Positions 54,301-61,795 are shown, counted from the stretch's first letter. The stretch: 64,000 bases of DNA from Verrucomicrobiales bacterium (GCA_002698785.1 PAAG01000008.1:54306-118305), one strand, 5' to 3'. The notes: generated from the letters alone by a model not told the origin. A program made the numbers and translations.

Positions 54301-57249
54301 CGCCTTGCTCACCTGTGTAAGAAGAAGGGAGTCGAATCCGAGTTCGAGGAAAGTCGCATCTCCGTGAAGTTCATCCTCTGGCATTCCTGACAGGTTTGTC
54401 AGGACCTTGCGAACTTCTTTCCGAAGTGTTTCGATTCTGGGGACAACAGAGCTCATGGCAGGTGCGGTTTCAGTCGGTTCTTCTGTCTGGTTCGGTTCGG
54501 GGGAAATGGAAATGGGGGACACCTCGATGGGGGTTCCCTGAGGCTGGGCGGCCGGTGTCGGCTCTATCCAGTATCGCTTTCTCTCGAAAGGGTAGGTGGG
54601 AAGCGGGATGGTTCTTTTTGGCTCTTCGCTGTAAAAGGCATCCCAATTGACAGCGATGCCGCGTTCCCAGAGTTTCCCGAGGGAGCCTAACAGATTTCGA
54701 TAGTCGGAACCCTCATCAGTTGCGTGCAGGCAGCTGGGAACGACCACATGCTCATCTTTTCTTTCAAGAATCTGGAGAGCAAGGGTAGTCAAAGTCTGGC
54801 CTGGGCCTGCTTCGATAAAGATCTGCTTCGCAGAATCAGAACCTAAGCTAGATACTGCTTCGGAGAATCGAACGGTATTGCGGAGGTGGGTTGCCCAGTA
54901 GGCAGGATCTGTGGCCTGTTCGTCCGTCAACCATTTGCCGGTGACGGTGGAGAGAATGGGAATATTGGGGGAATGTAACTCGATCTCTGAGAGGCAGGAG
55001 AGAAACGGTTCCACGACCGAATCCATCATGCGGGAGTGAAATGCGTGGGAGGTATGAAGCGGGCGAGCCACCACATTTTCGGCTTCAAGCGCCCTCTGAA
55101 ACTGATCAAGTTCCTCCTGAGGACCGGCCACAACGCAGAGGGAGGGACCGTTGACTGCGGCAAGGTCAAGCGTTTCAGGCAAACGAGAAAGCAGGTCAAT
55201 TTCAGGCAGTCTGACGGAAAGCATTCCTCCTCCTGGAAGATCACTCATCAGGCGTCCCCTCTCGGCTATCGTCCGAAGAATGTCATCCAACTGGAATACC
55301 TCTGCATGACAGGCTGCAACAAATTCGCCTACACTGTGACCAATCATCGCAGCAGGGCGAATACCCCAATGCATCCAGAGATCGGCGATGGCATACTCAA
55401 TCACAAAGATGGCTGGTTGGGCCAGTCGCGTGTCTTTGAGCTGTTCTGTTAGTGACTCAAAATTTGCGTTACTGCTCGGAAACAGAACATCACGAAGATC
55501 CATGCCGATTGCTGGCTCCAGAACTTCGCAGCAACGATCGACAACCTGCCGAAAGCGCGGTTCCGAATCATAGAGCGTTCGGGCCATATTGACATGCTGT
55601 GACCCTTGGCCGGAGAAAAGAAAATTGATGGGCGCTTTGCTTAGGTCAGCTCGTATGGGCTTTGTGTTAGTGTTCTCAAGCCCGGAAGAAAAGTCCTTCA
55701 GGTTCTCCGCGACGATCGCCTTGCGAAAAGGGAATTCTTTTCTTCCTTTCGCAAGAGTCTGAGCAGTTTCGGCGAGTGAGAAACTTTCTCTTTCAGTATT
55801 AAAATAATCACCAAGGCTATTTGCCATTGTCCCGACCGCTGATTCACTCTTCGCAGAAAATACGAGGAGCTGCTGACTCCGGTGTGATTCCTTTCTCAGA
55901 GAATTGGGAGCCTCTTCCAAGACCACGTGAGCGTTGGTGCCACCAACCCCAAAAGAGCTTACCGCTCCACGAAGCGGAGTTGACGTATCTGGCGATCTCC
56001 AATCCTGGAGTCCTTTCGCCGGAACAAAAGGCCCATTCTCGAAGTCGATCTTGGGATGCGCTTTCTGAAAATGGAGTAGGGGAGGCAGCTTTTTCTTTTC
56101 CAGAGAGAGCGCCATTTTGATCAGGCCGCAGACTCCGGAGGCAACGTCGAGGTGGCCGATGTATGACTTCAGTGAGCCTAAGGAACAAAACTGTGTTTTC
56201 TCTACTCCTGCCTCTTTGTAGGCTCGTGCAAGCGAGCGGACCTCGATGGGGTCGCCGAGAGGAGTTCCCGTCCCGTGAGTCTCGATGGCTGTGATCGTTT
56301 CCGGTGTTACCCCGGCATCCTCCTGAGCCAGACGAATGACTTCGACCTGTCCTTTTACGCTGGGTGCTGCGTAGCTCAGTTTGTTGTTCCCATCATTATT
56401 CACGCCGATGCCACGAATTACGGCATGGATGTGGTTTCCATCTCGCACAGCGTCTTGGTAACGCTTAAGCATCACTACTCCTGCTCCATTCGAAAAAACG
56501 GTTCCGGAGGCGTCTTCATCAAAAACGCGGCAATGACCGTCGACTGAGGTAATGCTCTTTTCTGTATGAATGTAACCACGCTTTTGCGGAACGGTGATAG
56601 CCACACCACCGGCCAACGCCATATCGCAAACTCCTTCACGGATTGCTCGGCAGGCTTCGGCCACCGCTACGAGGGATCCGGAGCATGCAGTCCCGACCGT
56701 CACCGAGGGGCCTTTCAGGTTCAGCTTGAAAGAGACGCGCGTAGCTAAATAATCCTTGTCGTTGCCGATCTCGGTCTGCAGGGAGCCTGTGCGAATCTGG
56801 CCCACAGTTTCGTCGAGAAACTCACGGTTGCTGCAGAGATTTGCCAGCATGTAGGAGTTCATGTAGGCCGATGCGTAAACACCCACACGTAAGTCGTCTT
56901 TTCCAGGGCGATATCCAGATCGCTCCATCGCTTCCCAGGCGAGCTCAAGAAAGACCCGTTGCTGAGGATCTGTGACTTCTGCCTCGCGGGGGAGCATTCC
57001 GAAAAATGACGCGTCAAAGTCTTCTACATTCTCAACGATGCCTTTTGCTGGCACGTAGTCAGGGCGATCAAATTCTTCAGGGCATTCAAGCTCTTCACGC
57101 TTGAAGTGTGAAATCGTTTCCTTGCCGGCAGCGAGGTTCTTCCATAAAGAATCCGGATCATTTGCGCCGGGTACACGAAGAGCGAGCCCGACGATGGCCA
57201 CTGCATTGTCGGGAACTGAATTTGTGGGCTTGGCGGAAGAATCGTGCAT
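48376..57249 (-). CDS. Hybrid megasynthase KS-AT-ACP-aminotransferase-C-A-PCP-TE (PKS-NRPS)
   Basis: This 2957-residue protein is one PKS module plus one NRPS module. KS 15-445 (C189, H325, H366); AT 540-890 (GHSVG with S639, HAFH 735-738, malonyl type); ACP 940-1015 (GFDSL, S974); an amphipathic linker 1060-1085; class III aminotransferase 1170-1580 (PLP lysine K1416 in YGKIIGGG). Then C 1625-2050 (HHLVCDG at 1754), A 2075-2560 (TSGSTGKPKG, NGYGPTE), PCP 2585-2650 (GGHSL, S2615) and TE 2695-2950 (GYSFGG S2770, D2797, H2932). No KR or DH occurs, so the beta-keto group is probably transaminated, as in mycosubtilin MycA. The A pocket residues read D-A-F-W-I-G-G-T-F-K, the valine code. Likely product: a 3-amino-acyl-valine. 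No acyl-ligase loading domain or Sfp-type transferase is seen. Confidence 0.93.
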   Translation of the reverse strand: MHDSSAKPTNSVPDNAVAIVGLALRVPGANDPDSLWKNLAAGKETISHFKREELECPEEFDRPDYVPAKGIVENVEDFDASFFGMLPREAEVTDPQQRVFLELAWEAMERSGYRPGKDDLRVGVYASAYMNSYMLANLCSNREFLDETVGQIRTGSLQTEIGNDKDYLATRVSFKLNLKGPSVTVGTACSGSLVAVAEACRAIREGVCDMALAGGVAITVPQKRGYIHTEKSITSVDGHCRVFDEDASGTVFSNGAGVVMLKRYQDAVRDGNHIHAVIRGIGVNNDGNNKLSYAAPSVKGQVEVIRLAQEDAGVTPETITAIETHGTGTPLGDPIEVRSLARAYKEAGVEKTQFCSLGSLKSYIGHLDVASGVCGLIKMALSLEKKKLPPLLHFQKAHPKIDFENGPFVPAKGLQDWRSPDTSTPLRGAVSSFGVGGTNAHVVLEEAPNSLRKESHRSQQLLVFSAKSESAVGTMANSLGDYFNTERESFSLAETAQTLAKGRKEFPFRKAIVAENLKDFSSGLENTNTKPIRADLSKAPINFLFSGQGSQHVNMARTLYDSEPRFRQVVDRCCEVLEPAIGMDLRDVLFPSSNANFESLTEQLKDTRLAQPAIFVIEYAIADLWMHWGIRPAAMIGHSVGEFVAACHAEVFQLDDILRTIAERGRLMSDLPGGGMLSVRLPEIDLLSRLPETLDLAAVNGPSLCVVAGPQEELDQFQRALEAENVVARPLHTSHAFHSRMMDSVVEPFLSCLSEIELHSPNIPILSTVTGKWLTDEQATDPAYWATHLRNTVRFSEAVSSLGSDSAKQIFIEAGPGQTLTTLALQILERKDEHVVVPSCLHATDEGSDYRNLLGSLGKLWERGIAVNWDAFYSEEPKRTIPLPTYPFERKRYWIEPTPAAQPQGTPIEVSPISISPEPNQTEEPTETAPAMSSVVPRIETLRKEVRKVLTNLSGMPEDELHGDATFLELGFDSLLLTQVSKAFQDEFGTTVNMRQLITDIATIDAFSAHLDETLEPARYRDTVAPPVVPEATELPPIANSPAPIAALPTTVPTAAPTGDVQALIAQQMELMKAQLAILQGQSIAPQQLPAKTPPTVAKAPTPAAPEAPAKPASNASQSSAPSTTINREMDDTLSPSQREYLRNFIAEYTARTATSKELTAQYRQWYADPRTVSGFNPLWKEMIYQIVVTKSKGTRLLDVDGNEYIDMLNGFGPGFLGHSPDFITEALHEKLDLGMAIGPQCLVAMEASKLFCEVTGNERASFVNTGSEGVQAAMRLARTVTGRDKIVMFAKDYHGNFDEVLVRGVGTDDNPRSMPVAPGIPNRAVDDMIVLPYGKDESLEYIRTHGHELAAVMVEPVQSRMPEFQPKEFLQALRKITTDSGSALIFDEVITGFRAGPRGAQGHFEVEADIACYGKIIGGGMPIGVVAGKAEFMDTFDGGMWQYGDDSMPEKGVTFFAGTFVRHPLAMVAVKQMLLHLKERGEELWIDLNSRAERLATTINDLFLENDIPFRMPRFKSVMYLRHIDDNKYANLLFFHLRKKGVFLLEGFPCYLTTAHTDDDIDYVISAFRETIAEMQEAGFFPRPANTTLPTLNGSRLTSPPRQLGTGEETEVPSTPIEPETYPLTEPLTELWLASRVNDSASLCFNEVVALSLKGALDHEALEKATQNTVKKHEALRAIFPENVEGFRIQPFESFGLEVSDEASSDNDEKEQVLQSYLDQERTTPFPLKDGPLYRFRLVSFSDTEHTLIFNAHHLVCDGWSCKVILDDIAESYEAFSKGLAPSSSPSLRFGSYAKAVVREEKETEGGTDEKYWLSRFEEAVPSLDLPLDHPRPEEFTYRSENVRAQIDESVVRELKSHAARMGTTLFSLLLGAYQALLHRISNKERILVAFPSAGQNRPGKEDLVGHCVNFLPLVADINPSRKFSDFLNDTQGDLLDALEHQDYTFGRLLKHFDTADRPNIEAVFNFEKISSVGEFSGLKTEMEDVERQFAINPLFLSILERKEGLELNLTFQTELFSSETVEHWLCAYASMLEESLRTPEATIGELASTMSPKQITLLNEWNATQTDYPRNSSISQVFDQIAEDHPKNIALQSKNGATSYSNLKSRVDSIASKIAGSGVRNGERVVIFLDRSEDQVASSLACLRSGAVAVPIDPSYPDERITMMLDDCEATLVLTSKDHLQRFTKSDVPTLEIESIRTAKTELDIPYPTPETAAYAIYTSGSTGKPKGAVLTHRSIVRLVKNSNYVDFGPESRVLYAANPCFDASLFEIYGPLLNGGTLGVPAAGMFDVQSIATSIQNFKVNTLWLTVGLFQVVMDESPEAFSGLRTLITGGDVLPKDYAERFLNTHPNVRLVNGYGPTENTTFTTSHTVVAADLEKRSLPIGRPLSNSTVWILDPEGRPVAPGIPGELCTGGDGVAIEYLNRPELTREKFIPDTFSNEPGARLYRSGDLCRYRADGTLEFLGRIDNQVKIRGFRVEPGEIESSLTTLPLVKQCKVVVRGKGAGEKSLVAYVTPINGKKPEPGELTSFLQSKFPGYMIPSACVVLDKFPVNKNGKIDVHALPAPSIEIPAVSQAKIDGEASETEVTLTTIWADLLGCADVGLDDDFFQLGGHSLLGMRMFARIQKEFDLNLPLGTLFRAPTIRQLGRVIDSKSRRSKESSVLPEIAETPRVKSVIAPVSEIAETTIAVQPKGDFPAIFGIHGGDGGIMFYRSLALQLGEDRPFYAFESPSLTAGGEIPDESVEETASRYIAEMKKVQQSGPYLLCGYSFGGVVAYEMAAQLRKQGEEISFLGLFDTENPHAAAEAKRFSIPERIAVNWNERNREGAGFFEKFGNLTKRFGEGMLFRLKFEAEGLVARNLPPADTANWIRQAQVRQAYEKAMDVYCPPSIDCDLTLYRAMVGGDKFDTCKDYGWKSVVSGKIEIIDIPGNHISVFDEENVDQVAEAVRSTLPILAK

Positions 57250-57262
57250 GGTTGGACAGGCT

Positions 57263-58051
57263 TCAGATGAGTAGGCGCATGTCGTTGAGGGCAGGAAAGG
57301 TAGTTCTCCAGTCGAGTAGTGAAGCTTTTTCTAATGTTGCGGAAAGGACCTCTGTAGCGTTTCCTGCCTGAGCGATCACATCGCCGGTAGGAGAGACAAT
57401 CAAGCTGGCTCCTGAGTAAGATAAATTGGGGTCTTCTCCGCAGCGATTTACTCCGACGACGTATGCTTGGTTTTCGATCGCACGTGCTTTCAGTAGTGCC
57501 AGCCAGTGCATTTCCCTTGCTGCCGGCCAGTTGGCGATTACGACCAAGGCTTCGGCGCCGTTCTTTACCGCCGCGCGAAAGAGTTCCGGAAAGCGAAGGT
57601 CGTAGCAGATAAAGGGAGCCACTTTCCAATCTCCCCATTGAAATACCATCGGTCCGGTCCCCGGCGTGTAGAAGTCTCCTTCATTGCAGAGCGGAAAGAG
57701 GTGAACTTTTTGATAACGGCTCACTTCACTACCATCGGGTGCAAAAGTAACGGCTTCGTTAATCCCAAGACCGGATGAATCTCGAGACGGAATCCCTGCG
57801 ACGATGTAAGTAGAATAACGGCGTGCCAAGTCTGAGAAATAGTGCCAGCTGGGACCCTCTGAAGGCTCAGCAATCGTCTCCACATCCATGCTGAAGCCTG
57901 TAGTGCATAGCTCTGGGAAAATCAGGAGCGATCCTTCCCTCGGGCGGAAATCGTCAACCTGCCGGGTGATCACCTCAAAATTCGTGATGGGATCCTCCCA
58001 TACGGTATCCGTTTGAAAGCAGTGAATGTTATTCTCGTGGTTCACAAGCAA
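57263..58051 (-). CDS. Omega-amidase, YafV/Nit2-like carbon-nitrogen hydrolase
   Basis: The 262-residue nitrilase-superfamily protein has the Glu-Lys-Cys triad: E47 in FPELCTTGF, K115 in YQKVHLFP and C149 in ICYDLRFPELFR. The stretches ANWPAAREMHWLALLKARAIENQAYVVGVNR and FPALNDM follow YafV closely. YafV/Nit2 hydrolyse alpha-ketoglutaramate to alpha-ketoglutarate and ammonia, clearing the keto product of glutamine transaminases. It lies 13 bases upstream of the megasynthase on the same strand, suggesting a common transcript. A general metabolite-repair role is the alternative. Confidence 0.88.
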   Translation of the reverse strand: MLVNHENNIHCFQTDTVWEDPITNFEVITRQVDDFRPREGSLLIFPELCTTGFSMDVETIAEPSEGPSWHYFSDLARRYSTYIVAGIPSRDSSGLGINEAVTFAPDGSEVSRYQKVHLFPLCNEGDFYTPGTGPMVFQWGDWKVAPFICYDLRFPELFRAAVKNGAEALVVIANWPAAREMHWLALLKARAIENQAYVVGVNRCGEDPNLSYSGASLIVSPTGDVIAQAGNATEVLSATLEKASLLDWRTTFPALNDMRLLI

Positions 58052-58095
58052 GAGTCAGAATTGAAATTATTTTCAATAATGACAATAACTTGCCG

Positions 58096-58144
58096 ATAAT
58101 TATGAAAATTGTCAAACAGCTTTCTAATAATAATTATGAAAATT
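58096..58144. repeat. 15-base direct repeat in AT-rich leader
   Basis: ATAATTATGAAAATT occurs at 58096-58110 and again at 58130-58144, 19 bases apart (34-base period). The 90-base region between pcm and the omega-amidase gene is nearly all A/T, unlike its flanks. On the minus strand a TTGACA lies at 58115-58110. The repeats may be binding sites or curved promoter DNA for the amidase-megasynthase transcript. Confidence 0.55.
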
Positions 58145-58799
58145 ATTTTTGGCTTTCACCGGTCATGGGGACAAATCTGACCCGGATAATTTCCTGTTTT
58201 TCTAAGCTGTTACCTCGTTTCTCGAGCAGAAAGAGTTCCTGCACTTCGTATTCGCCGCCGACAGGGATCAACATTTTCCCGCTTTCCTTGAGCTGTTCCA
58301 CCAGGGGAGGGGGGACATGATCTGGTGCGCATGTCACGATGATGGCATCGAAAGGGGCTTCTTCTGGCCAGCCTCTGTAGCCATCATCGACCTTTAGATG
58401 AATATTCTCATATCCCAGCCGAGAAAGGACTTCTGAAGCTCTCTGACCTAGCTCAGGGACGATCTCAATGGAATACACCTCTCCGGCCATCTCCGCTAGA
58501 ACCGCCGCCTGGTAGGCTGAGCCGGTTCCGATTTCGAGAATTCTCTCATCAGGTTTCGGATCCAGTAGCTCTGTCATTAAGGCTACAATATACGGCTGAG
58601 AGATCGTTTGGCTATAGCCAATAGGAATTGGATAATCTCCATAGGCTTCATTGCGAGATTCCGCTGGGACAAATTCATGGCGCGGGACTCGCCCCATCGC
58701 TTCGATGACTCGCGCATTTGAGACGGGGGGACTGTGAGAGCAAAACTGCTCCTCGATCATGCGTCGGCGCGCATCGAAATAGGGATCGGAGTCAGGCAC
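58143..58799 (-). CDS. pcm: Protein-L-isoaspartate O-methyltransferase
   Basis: The 218-residue SAM-dependent enzyme repairs isoaspartate in damaged proteins. It shows the family's N-terminal RVIEAMGRVPRHEFVP and YGDYPIPIGYSQTISQPYIVALMTELL, the SAM loop LEIGTGSAYQAAVLAEM, GQRASEVLSRLGYENIHLKVDDG and TCAPDHVPPPLVEQLKESGKMLIPVG. Length is typical. It is upstream of the omega-amidase gene with a 91-base AT-rich gap, so probably not in the same unit. Confidence 0.95.
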   Translation of the reverse strand: MPDSDPYFDARRRMIEEQFCSHSPPVSNARVIEAMGRVPRHEFVPAESRNEAYGDYPIPIGYSQTISQPYIVALMTELLDPKPDERILEIGTGSAYQAAVLAEMAGEVYSIEIVPELGQRASEVLSRLGYENIHLKVDDGYRGWPEEAPFDAIIVTCAPDHVPPPLVEQLKESGKMLIPVGGEYEVQELFLLEKRGNSLEKQEIIRVRFVPMTGESQK

Positions 58800-58962
58800 G
58801 CGAGTGTTGATTCTTTTCTTGGGGAAACCTCCGGGCTCCCAGACCGCTGTGCAACCATGAATACAGAAGCTCTCTACGACGTTCGACTACTTTGTGGCGT
58901 TTGCCGATACCTAAGCAGGTAAAGAGCTTTTCGGGGAGCCTACAAGAAGAAACCGTGGCAAC

Positions 58963-59613
58963 TCACTCTTCGCGTTCACTATCGAGAGGTAGCGGAGGAG
59001 TCCAGGCGTCACCGACATCGCTCTCCCCGGTAATCAACTTCAAGAAAGCTTCAACGAAGTCTTCTTCCGATTCCCCTGATTCGGCGCAGGTTGTTTCAAA
59101 GGTTTCATCAACAAGCCTGATAGTCGGAAGCATGTCGAACTTCCATTGTTCGTCCTCTTTCAGGAAGTGAACGACATGTTCAGTGATTTCGCCTCCCACG
59201 GACTCTTTGGCGGTTGCTGTGTTTCCGGTTGATTCTATCTCTGCAATTGTTTCATCCTCGCTACGAGGCTTCCCGATCCATCCTTTATCGATCGAGTGGA
59301 TAAAAAGGGCTTCTCCGGACATCCGTTGCAGGTCCTCAGGAGAAACGCGCATGCGAATGCTCAACGTGGTCACTTGTTTGCCCAACGGGAGAGCTTGGAT
59401 TTCTTCCTTGGTTGCCGAAACGGCGAGTTTCTGGATTTCACTGTAGTATTCGCGGGATGCACTACTCACATATTTAGTAGCATCACTGCCGTTTCGTTCA
59501 TGACACGCCTCCGTGAAATCCTCCCAGGCATCGATGATGGCTTCTGCTTCGTCACCGTGGATCGAAGTGAAGGGAAGTAAAAAAAGAAGCAGGGAGAAAA
59601 AGAACTTCATCAT
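58963..59613 (-). CDS. Secreted protein of unknown function
   Basis: The ATG at 59613 gives a 216-residue protein with a signal peptide (MMKFFFSLLLFLLPFTSIHG). The rest is acidic, with EAIIDAWEDFTEACHERNGSDATKYVSSASREYYSEIQ resembling the SnoaL/DUF4878-type fold in layout, then VHFLKEDEQWKFDMLPTIRLVDE. No catalytic motif is visible and no family is claimed. A 10-base C run (59629-59620 on the minus strand) sits six bases upstream of the start codon, and the pncA stop is directly beyond it, so it is probably the third gene of the pncB-pncA unit. Confidence 0.65.
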   Translation of the reverse strand: MMKFFFSLLLFLLPFTSIHGDEAEAIIDAWEDFTEACHERNGSDATKYVSSASREYYSEIQKLAVSATKEEIQALPLGKQVTTLSIRMRVSPEDLQRMSGEALFIHSIDKGWIGKPRSEDETIAEIESTGNTATAKESVGGEITEHVVHFLKEDEQWKFDMLPTIRLVDETFETTCAESGESEEDFVEAFLKLITGESDVGDAWTPPLPLDSEREE

Positions 59614-59619
59614 AGCGCA

Positions 59620-59629
59620 GGGGGGGGGG
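59620..59629. repeat. Ten-base G/C homopolymer just upstream of a start codon
   Basis: Ten consecutive G on the plus strand read as ten C upstream of the ATG at 59613. Such tracts can change length by slippage. Here a change would alter the spacing between pncA and the secreted-protein start, and hence the frame of any read-through, but not the reading frame of either gene itself. Confidence 0.8.
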
Positions 59630-60244
59630 CTAGGCAAATGAGAAAGAGTCTTCAACCATGGCACCGGCAGTTGTCACTTCCTTGAGAGCTGTTTCTACGT
59701 CACCTTCATTGAGGTCGACTCCGCGACAGGTCTCCAGAGGCACGATCGTTCGGAAGCCCTCTGCAATGGCGTCGAGTGCAGTGAATTTTACGCAGAAGTC
59801 TGTAGCCAGCCCAACAACGACTACATCAGTCACATTCATGCTTTTCAGATAGCCGGAAAGCCCGGTCGATCGCTTGTGCCCATTGTCGAAAAAAGCACTG
59901 TAACTGTCGATTTGCGGGTCGGTTCCTTTACGAAAGATCGCTTCTACCCGGTTCCAGTTCAGTCCCGCCGCGAAATCAGCGCCCGTTGTTCCCTGGACAC
60001 AGTGATCTGGCCAGAGTGTTTGCTCCATGCCGTTCCACTCGATCGTTTCGAATGGTTTCGTCCCTGTATGATTGGATGCAAAACTACCGTGGCTCGCGGG
60101 ATGCCAATCTTGAGATGCGACCACCAAATCTGCACCGTCAATCAAGCGATTGATCGGATCGACGATTTCGTCGCCACCGGGGACGCCCAGGGGGCCGCCG
60201 GGAAGAAAGTCGTTCTGATAGTCAATGATAACCAATGCATTCAT
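59630..60244 (-). CDS. pncA: Nicotinamidase / pyrazinamidase
   Basis: The 204-residue isochorismatase-fold enzyme hydrolyses nicotinamide to nicotinate. Catalytic Asp is D8 (IIDYQNDF), the metal ligands are in ASQDWHPASHGSF, and the nucleophile Cys is in VVVGLATDFCVKFTALDA; the Lys is in IFRKGTDPQIDSYS. It lies 19 bases downstream of pncB, forming a two-step NAD salvage set (nicotinamide to nicotinate to nicotinate mononucleotide). Confidence 0.94.
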   Translation of the reverse strand: MNALVIIDYQNDFLPGGPLGVPGGDEIVDPINRLIDGADLVVASQDWHPASHGSFASNHTGTKPFETIEWNGMEQTLWPDHCVQGTTGADFAAGLNWNRVEAIFRKGTDPQIDSYSAFFDNGHKRSTGLSGYLKSMNVTDVVVVGLATDFCVKFTALDAIAEGFRTIVPLETCRGVDLNEGDVETALKEVTTAGAMVEDSFSFA

Positions 60245-60263
60245 TTTCGTTGAGAGGGTAAGT

Positions 60264-61685
60264 TCAGGTGCTTTTTGGGGCCGATTTTATCAAATCAGCC
60301 TTCACTGCTTCAAGCCTCGGCTCCAGCTCGACCGAGTATTCGTAGACGTCGACAGGCGGGTTGCCGAAAGTATCCCATTCTTCTTTGGCGACTGTTCTCG
60401 CCTCCTCGAGTGTCGGCGGAGTCCAAGTCATTTCCCCTTTGCGGAAGATTGGCTGAAGCAAGTCATCCCCGGCCTCGTCTGGAACTCCTGTTTCTTCACA
60501 ATAAATGATGTCCCTGAGTGGAGTTCCGTTCGAATCTCGAACACGGCGAATCTGTTGTATGCCTGGATTGGAAGTCTTACCTGGCGAATTGGATAGTTTA
60601 ATACGGTAATCCCACTGCTGATCTGGTGAATCTCGAATGGCGGCCAGTTTATAAACTCCCCCAAGGGCTGGTTGATCGAATGCCGTTACCAGTTTTGTCC
60701 CCACTCCCCAGGTATCCACCTTTGCCCCCTGCATCTTCAGAGATGCGATGACATGTTCATCGATGTCGTTGCTCGCGACAATGTGGGCGTCCGGAAAACC
60801 GCCTTCATCCAGTAGCGAGCGGGCGGCTATGCTGAGTTCGGCCAGGTCACCCGAATCCAGACGAATGCCCACCATCTCGTGGCCTTTTTTCCTGAGTTCT
60901 TTTCCTGTTTCGATTGCTTTTCGGACTCCCTCTACAGTGTCGTAGGTGTCGACGAGAAAAATGCAGTTATTCGGCATCGCATTGGCATATGTGGCAAATG
61001 CCTCCTCTTCCGAATCGAAGCTCATCACCCAGCTGTGGGCGTGGGTGCCTTTCACTGGGATATTGAATATCTTGCCCGCTACGACGTTGGATGTCCCCAC
61101 ACATCCGCCGAGGAAGGCCGAACGAGTTGCAGTAATGCCTCCATCAATTCCCTGAGCGCGACGCAAGCCGAATTCGATCACTGGATCTCCTTCTGCCGCC
61201 GCGACAATGCGGGCCGCTTTCGTTGTCACCAGAGTAGCGAAGTTGACGATAGTCAAAAGCGCCGTTTCGAGCAGCTGTGCCTCCAGCAAAGGAGCTTTCA
61301 CTCGAAGAATGGGCTCATTTCCGAAGACGGCGGTTCCTTCCGGGACACCATCGATATCTCCCGTGAAGCGCAAATCTCTCAGAAAATCCAGGAAGGCAGC
61401 TTCGAAAAGGGGCTTCTTGTCATTCCCCTGCAAAGTCTCAAGGTAGGTAAGCTCTTCATTGGAGAATCCAAAGTTCTCGATAAATCCCGCAGCACTTTCC
61501 AGACCCGCTGAAAGAGCAAAACCGTTGTGAAATGGGGCGGAGCGGAAGAATAAGTGAAAGACAGACTCCCGGTTGTGAATACCACTTTTCCAATAGCCGT
61601 AGGCCATTGTCAGCTGGTACAAGTCCGTTAGCAGACCAAGCGGGGCTTTGTATAGGGCCTGAGGAGCGAGCGGGATTTGTCTCAT
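60264..61685 (-). CDS. pncB: Nicotinate phosphoribosyltransferase
   Basis: The 473-residue type II phosphoribosyltransferase family enzyme converts nicotinate and PRPP to nicotinate mononucleotide. Markers include LLTDLYQLTMAYGYWKSG at the N-terminus, EFGLRRAQGIDGGITATRSAFLGG, GTHAHSWVMSF with the phosphorylatable His, VGIRLDSGDLAELS and WGVGTKLVTAFDQPALGGVYKLAAI. It is first in the operon with pncA. Its 5' region contains the 13-base-pair hairpin at 61764-61795. Confidence 0.95.
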   Translation of the reverse strand: MRQIPLAPQALYKAPLGLLTDLYQLTMAYGYWKSGIHNRESVFHLFFRSAPFHNGFALSAGLESAAGFIENFGFSNEELTYLETLQGNDKKPLFEAAFLDFLRDLRFTGDIDGVPEGTAVFGNEPILRVKAPLLEAQLLETALLTIVNFATLVTTKAARIVAAAEGDPVIEFGLRRAQGIDGGITATRSAFLGGCVGTSNVVAGKIFNIPVKGTHAHSWVMSFDSEEEAFATYANAMPNNCIFLVDTYDTVEGVRKAIETGKELRKKGHEMVGIRLDSGDLAELSIAARSLLDEGGFPDAHIVASNDIDEHVIASLKMQGAKVDTWGVGTKLVTAFDQPALGGVYKLAAIRDSPDQQWDYRIKLSNSPGKTSNPGIQQIRRVRDSNGTPLRDIIYCEETGVPDEAGDDLLQPIFRKGEMTWTPPTLEEARTVAKEEWDTFGNPPVDVYEYSVELEPRLEAVKADLIKSAPKST

Positions 61686-61763
61686 CCCTTAGGAGAGTCG
61701 GCCTACTACAGGGCCTTTTCAAGCGCTCGCATGTATCCGTTTGAGAAAACTGGCTCCAATTGC

Positions 61764-61795
61764 CTCACCCCCGCCGTTGAAGCGGCGGGGGTGGG
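61764..61795. other. GC-rich hairpin upstream of pncB
   Basis: A perfect 11-base stem (CACCCCCGCCG 61766-61776 with CGGCGGGGGTG 61783-61793, loop TTGAAG) extends by two more pairs to 61764-61795. No T run follows on either strand, so it is not a classical intrinsic terminator. It lies about 80 bases upstream of the pncB start on the minus strand and might be a 5' leader structure or a factor-dependent terminator. Confidence 0.6.

Noticed and set aside
60527..60550. tRNA-like GTTCGAATC T-loop
   Set aside because: It lies inside pncB coding sequence and lacks matching acceptor and anticodon stems.
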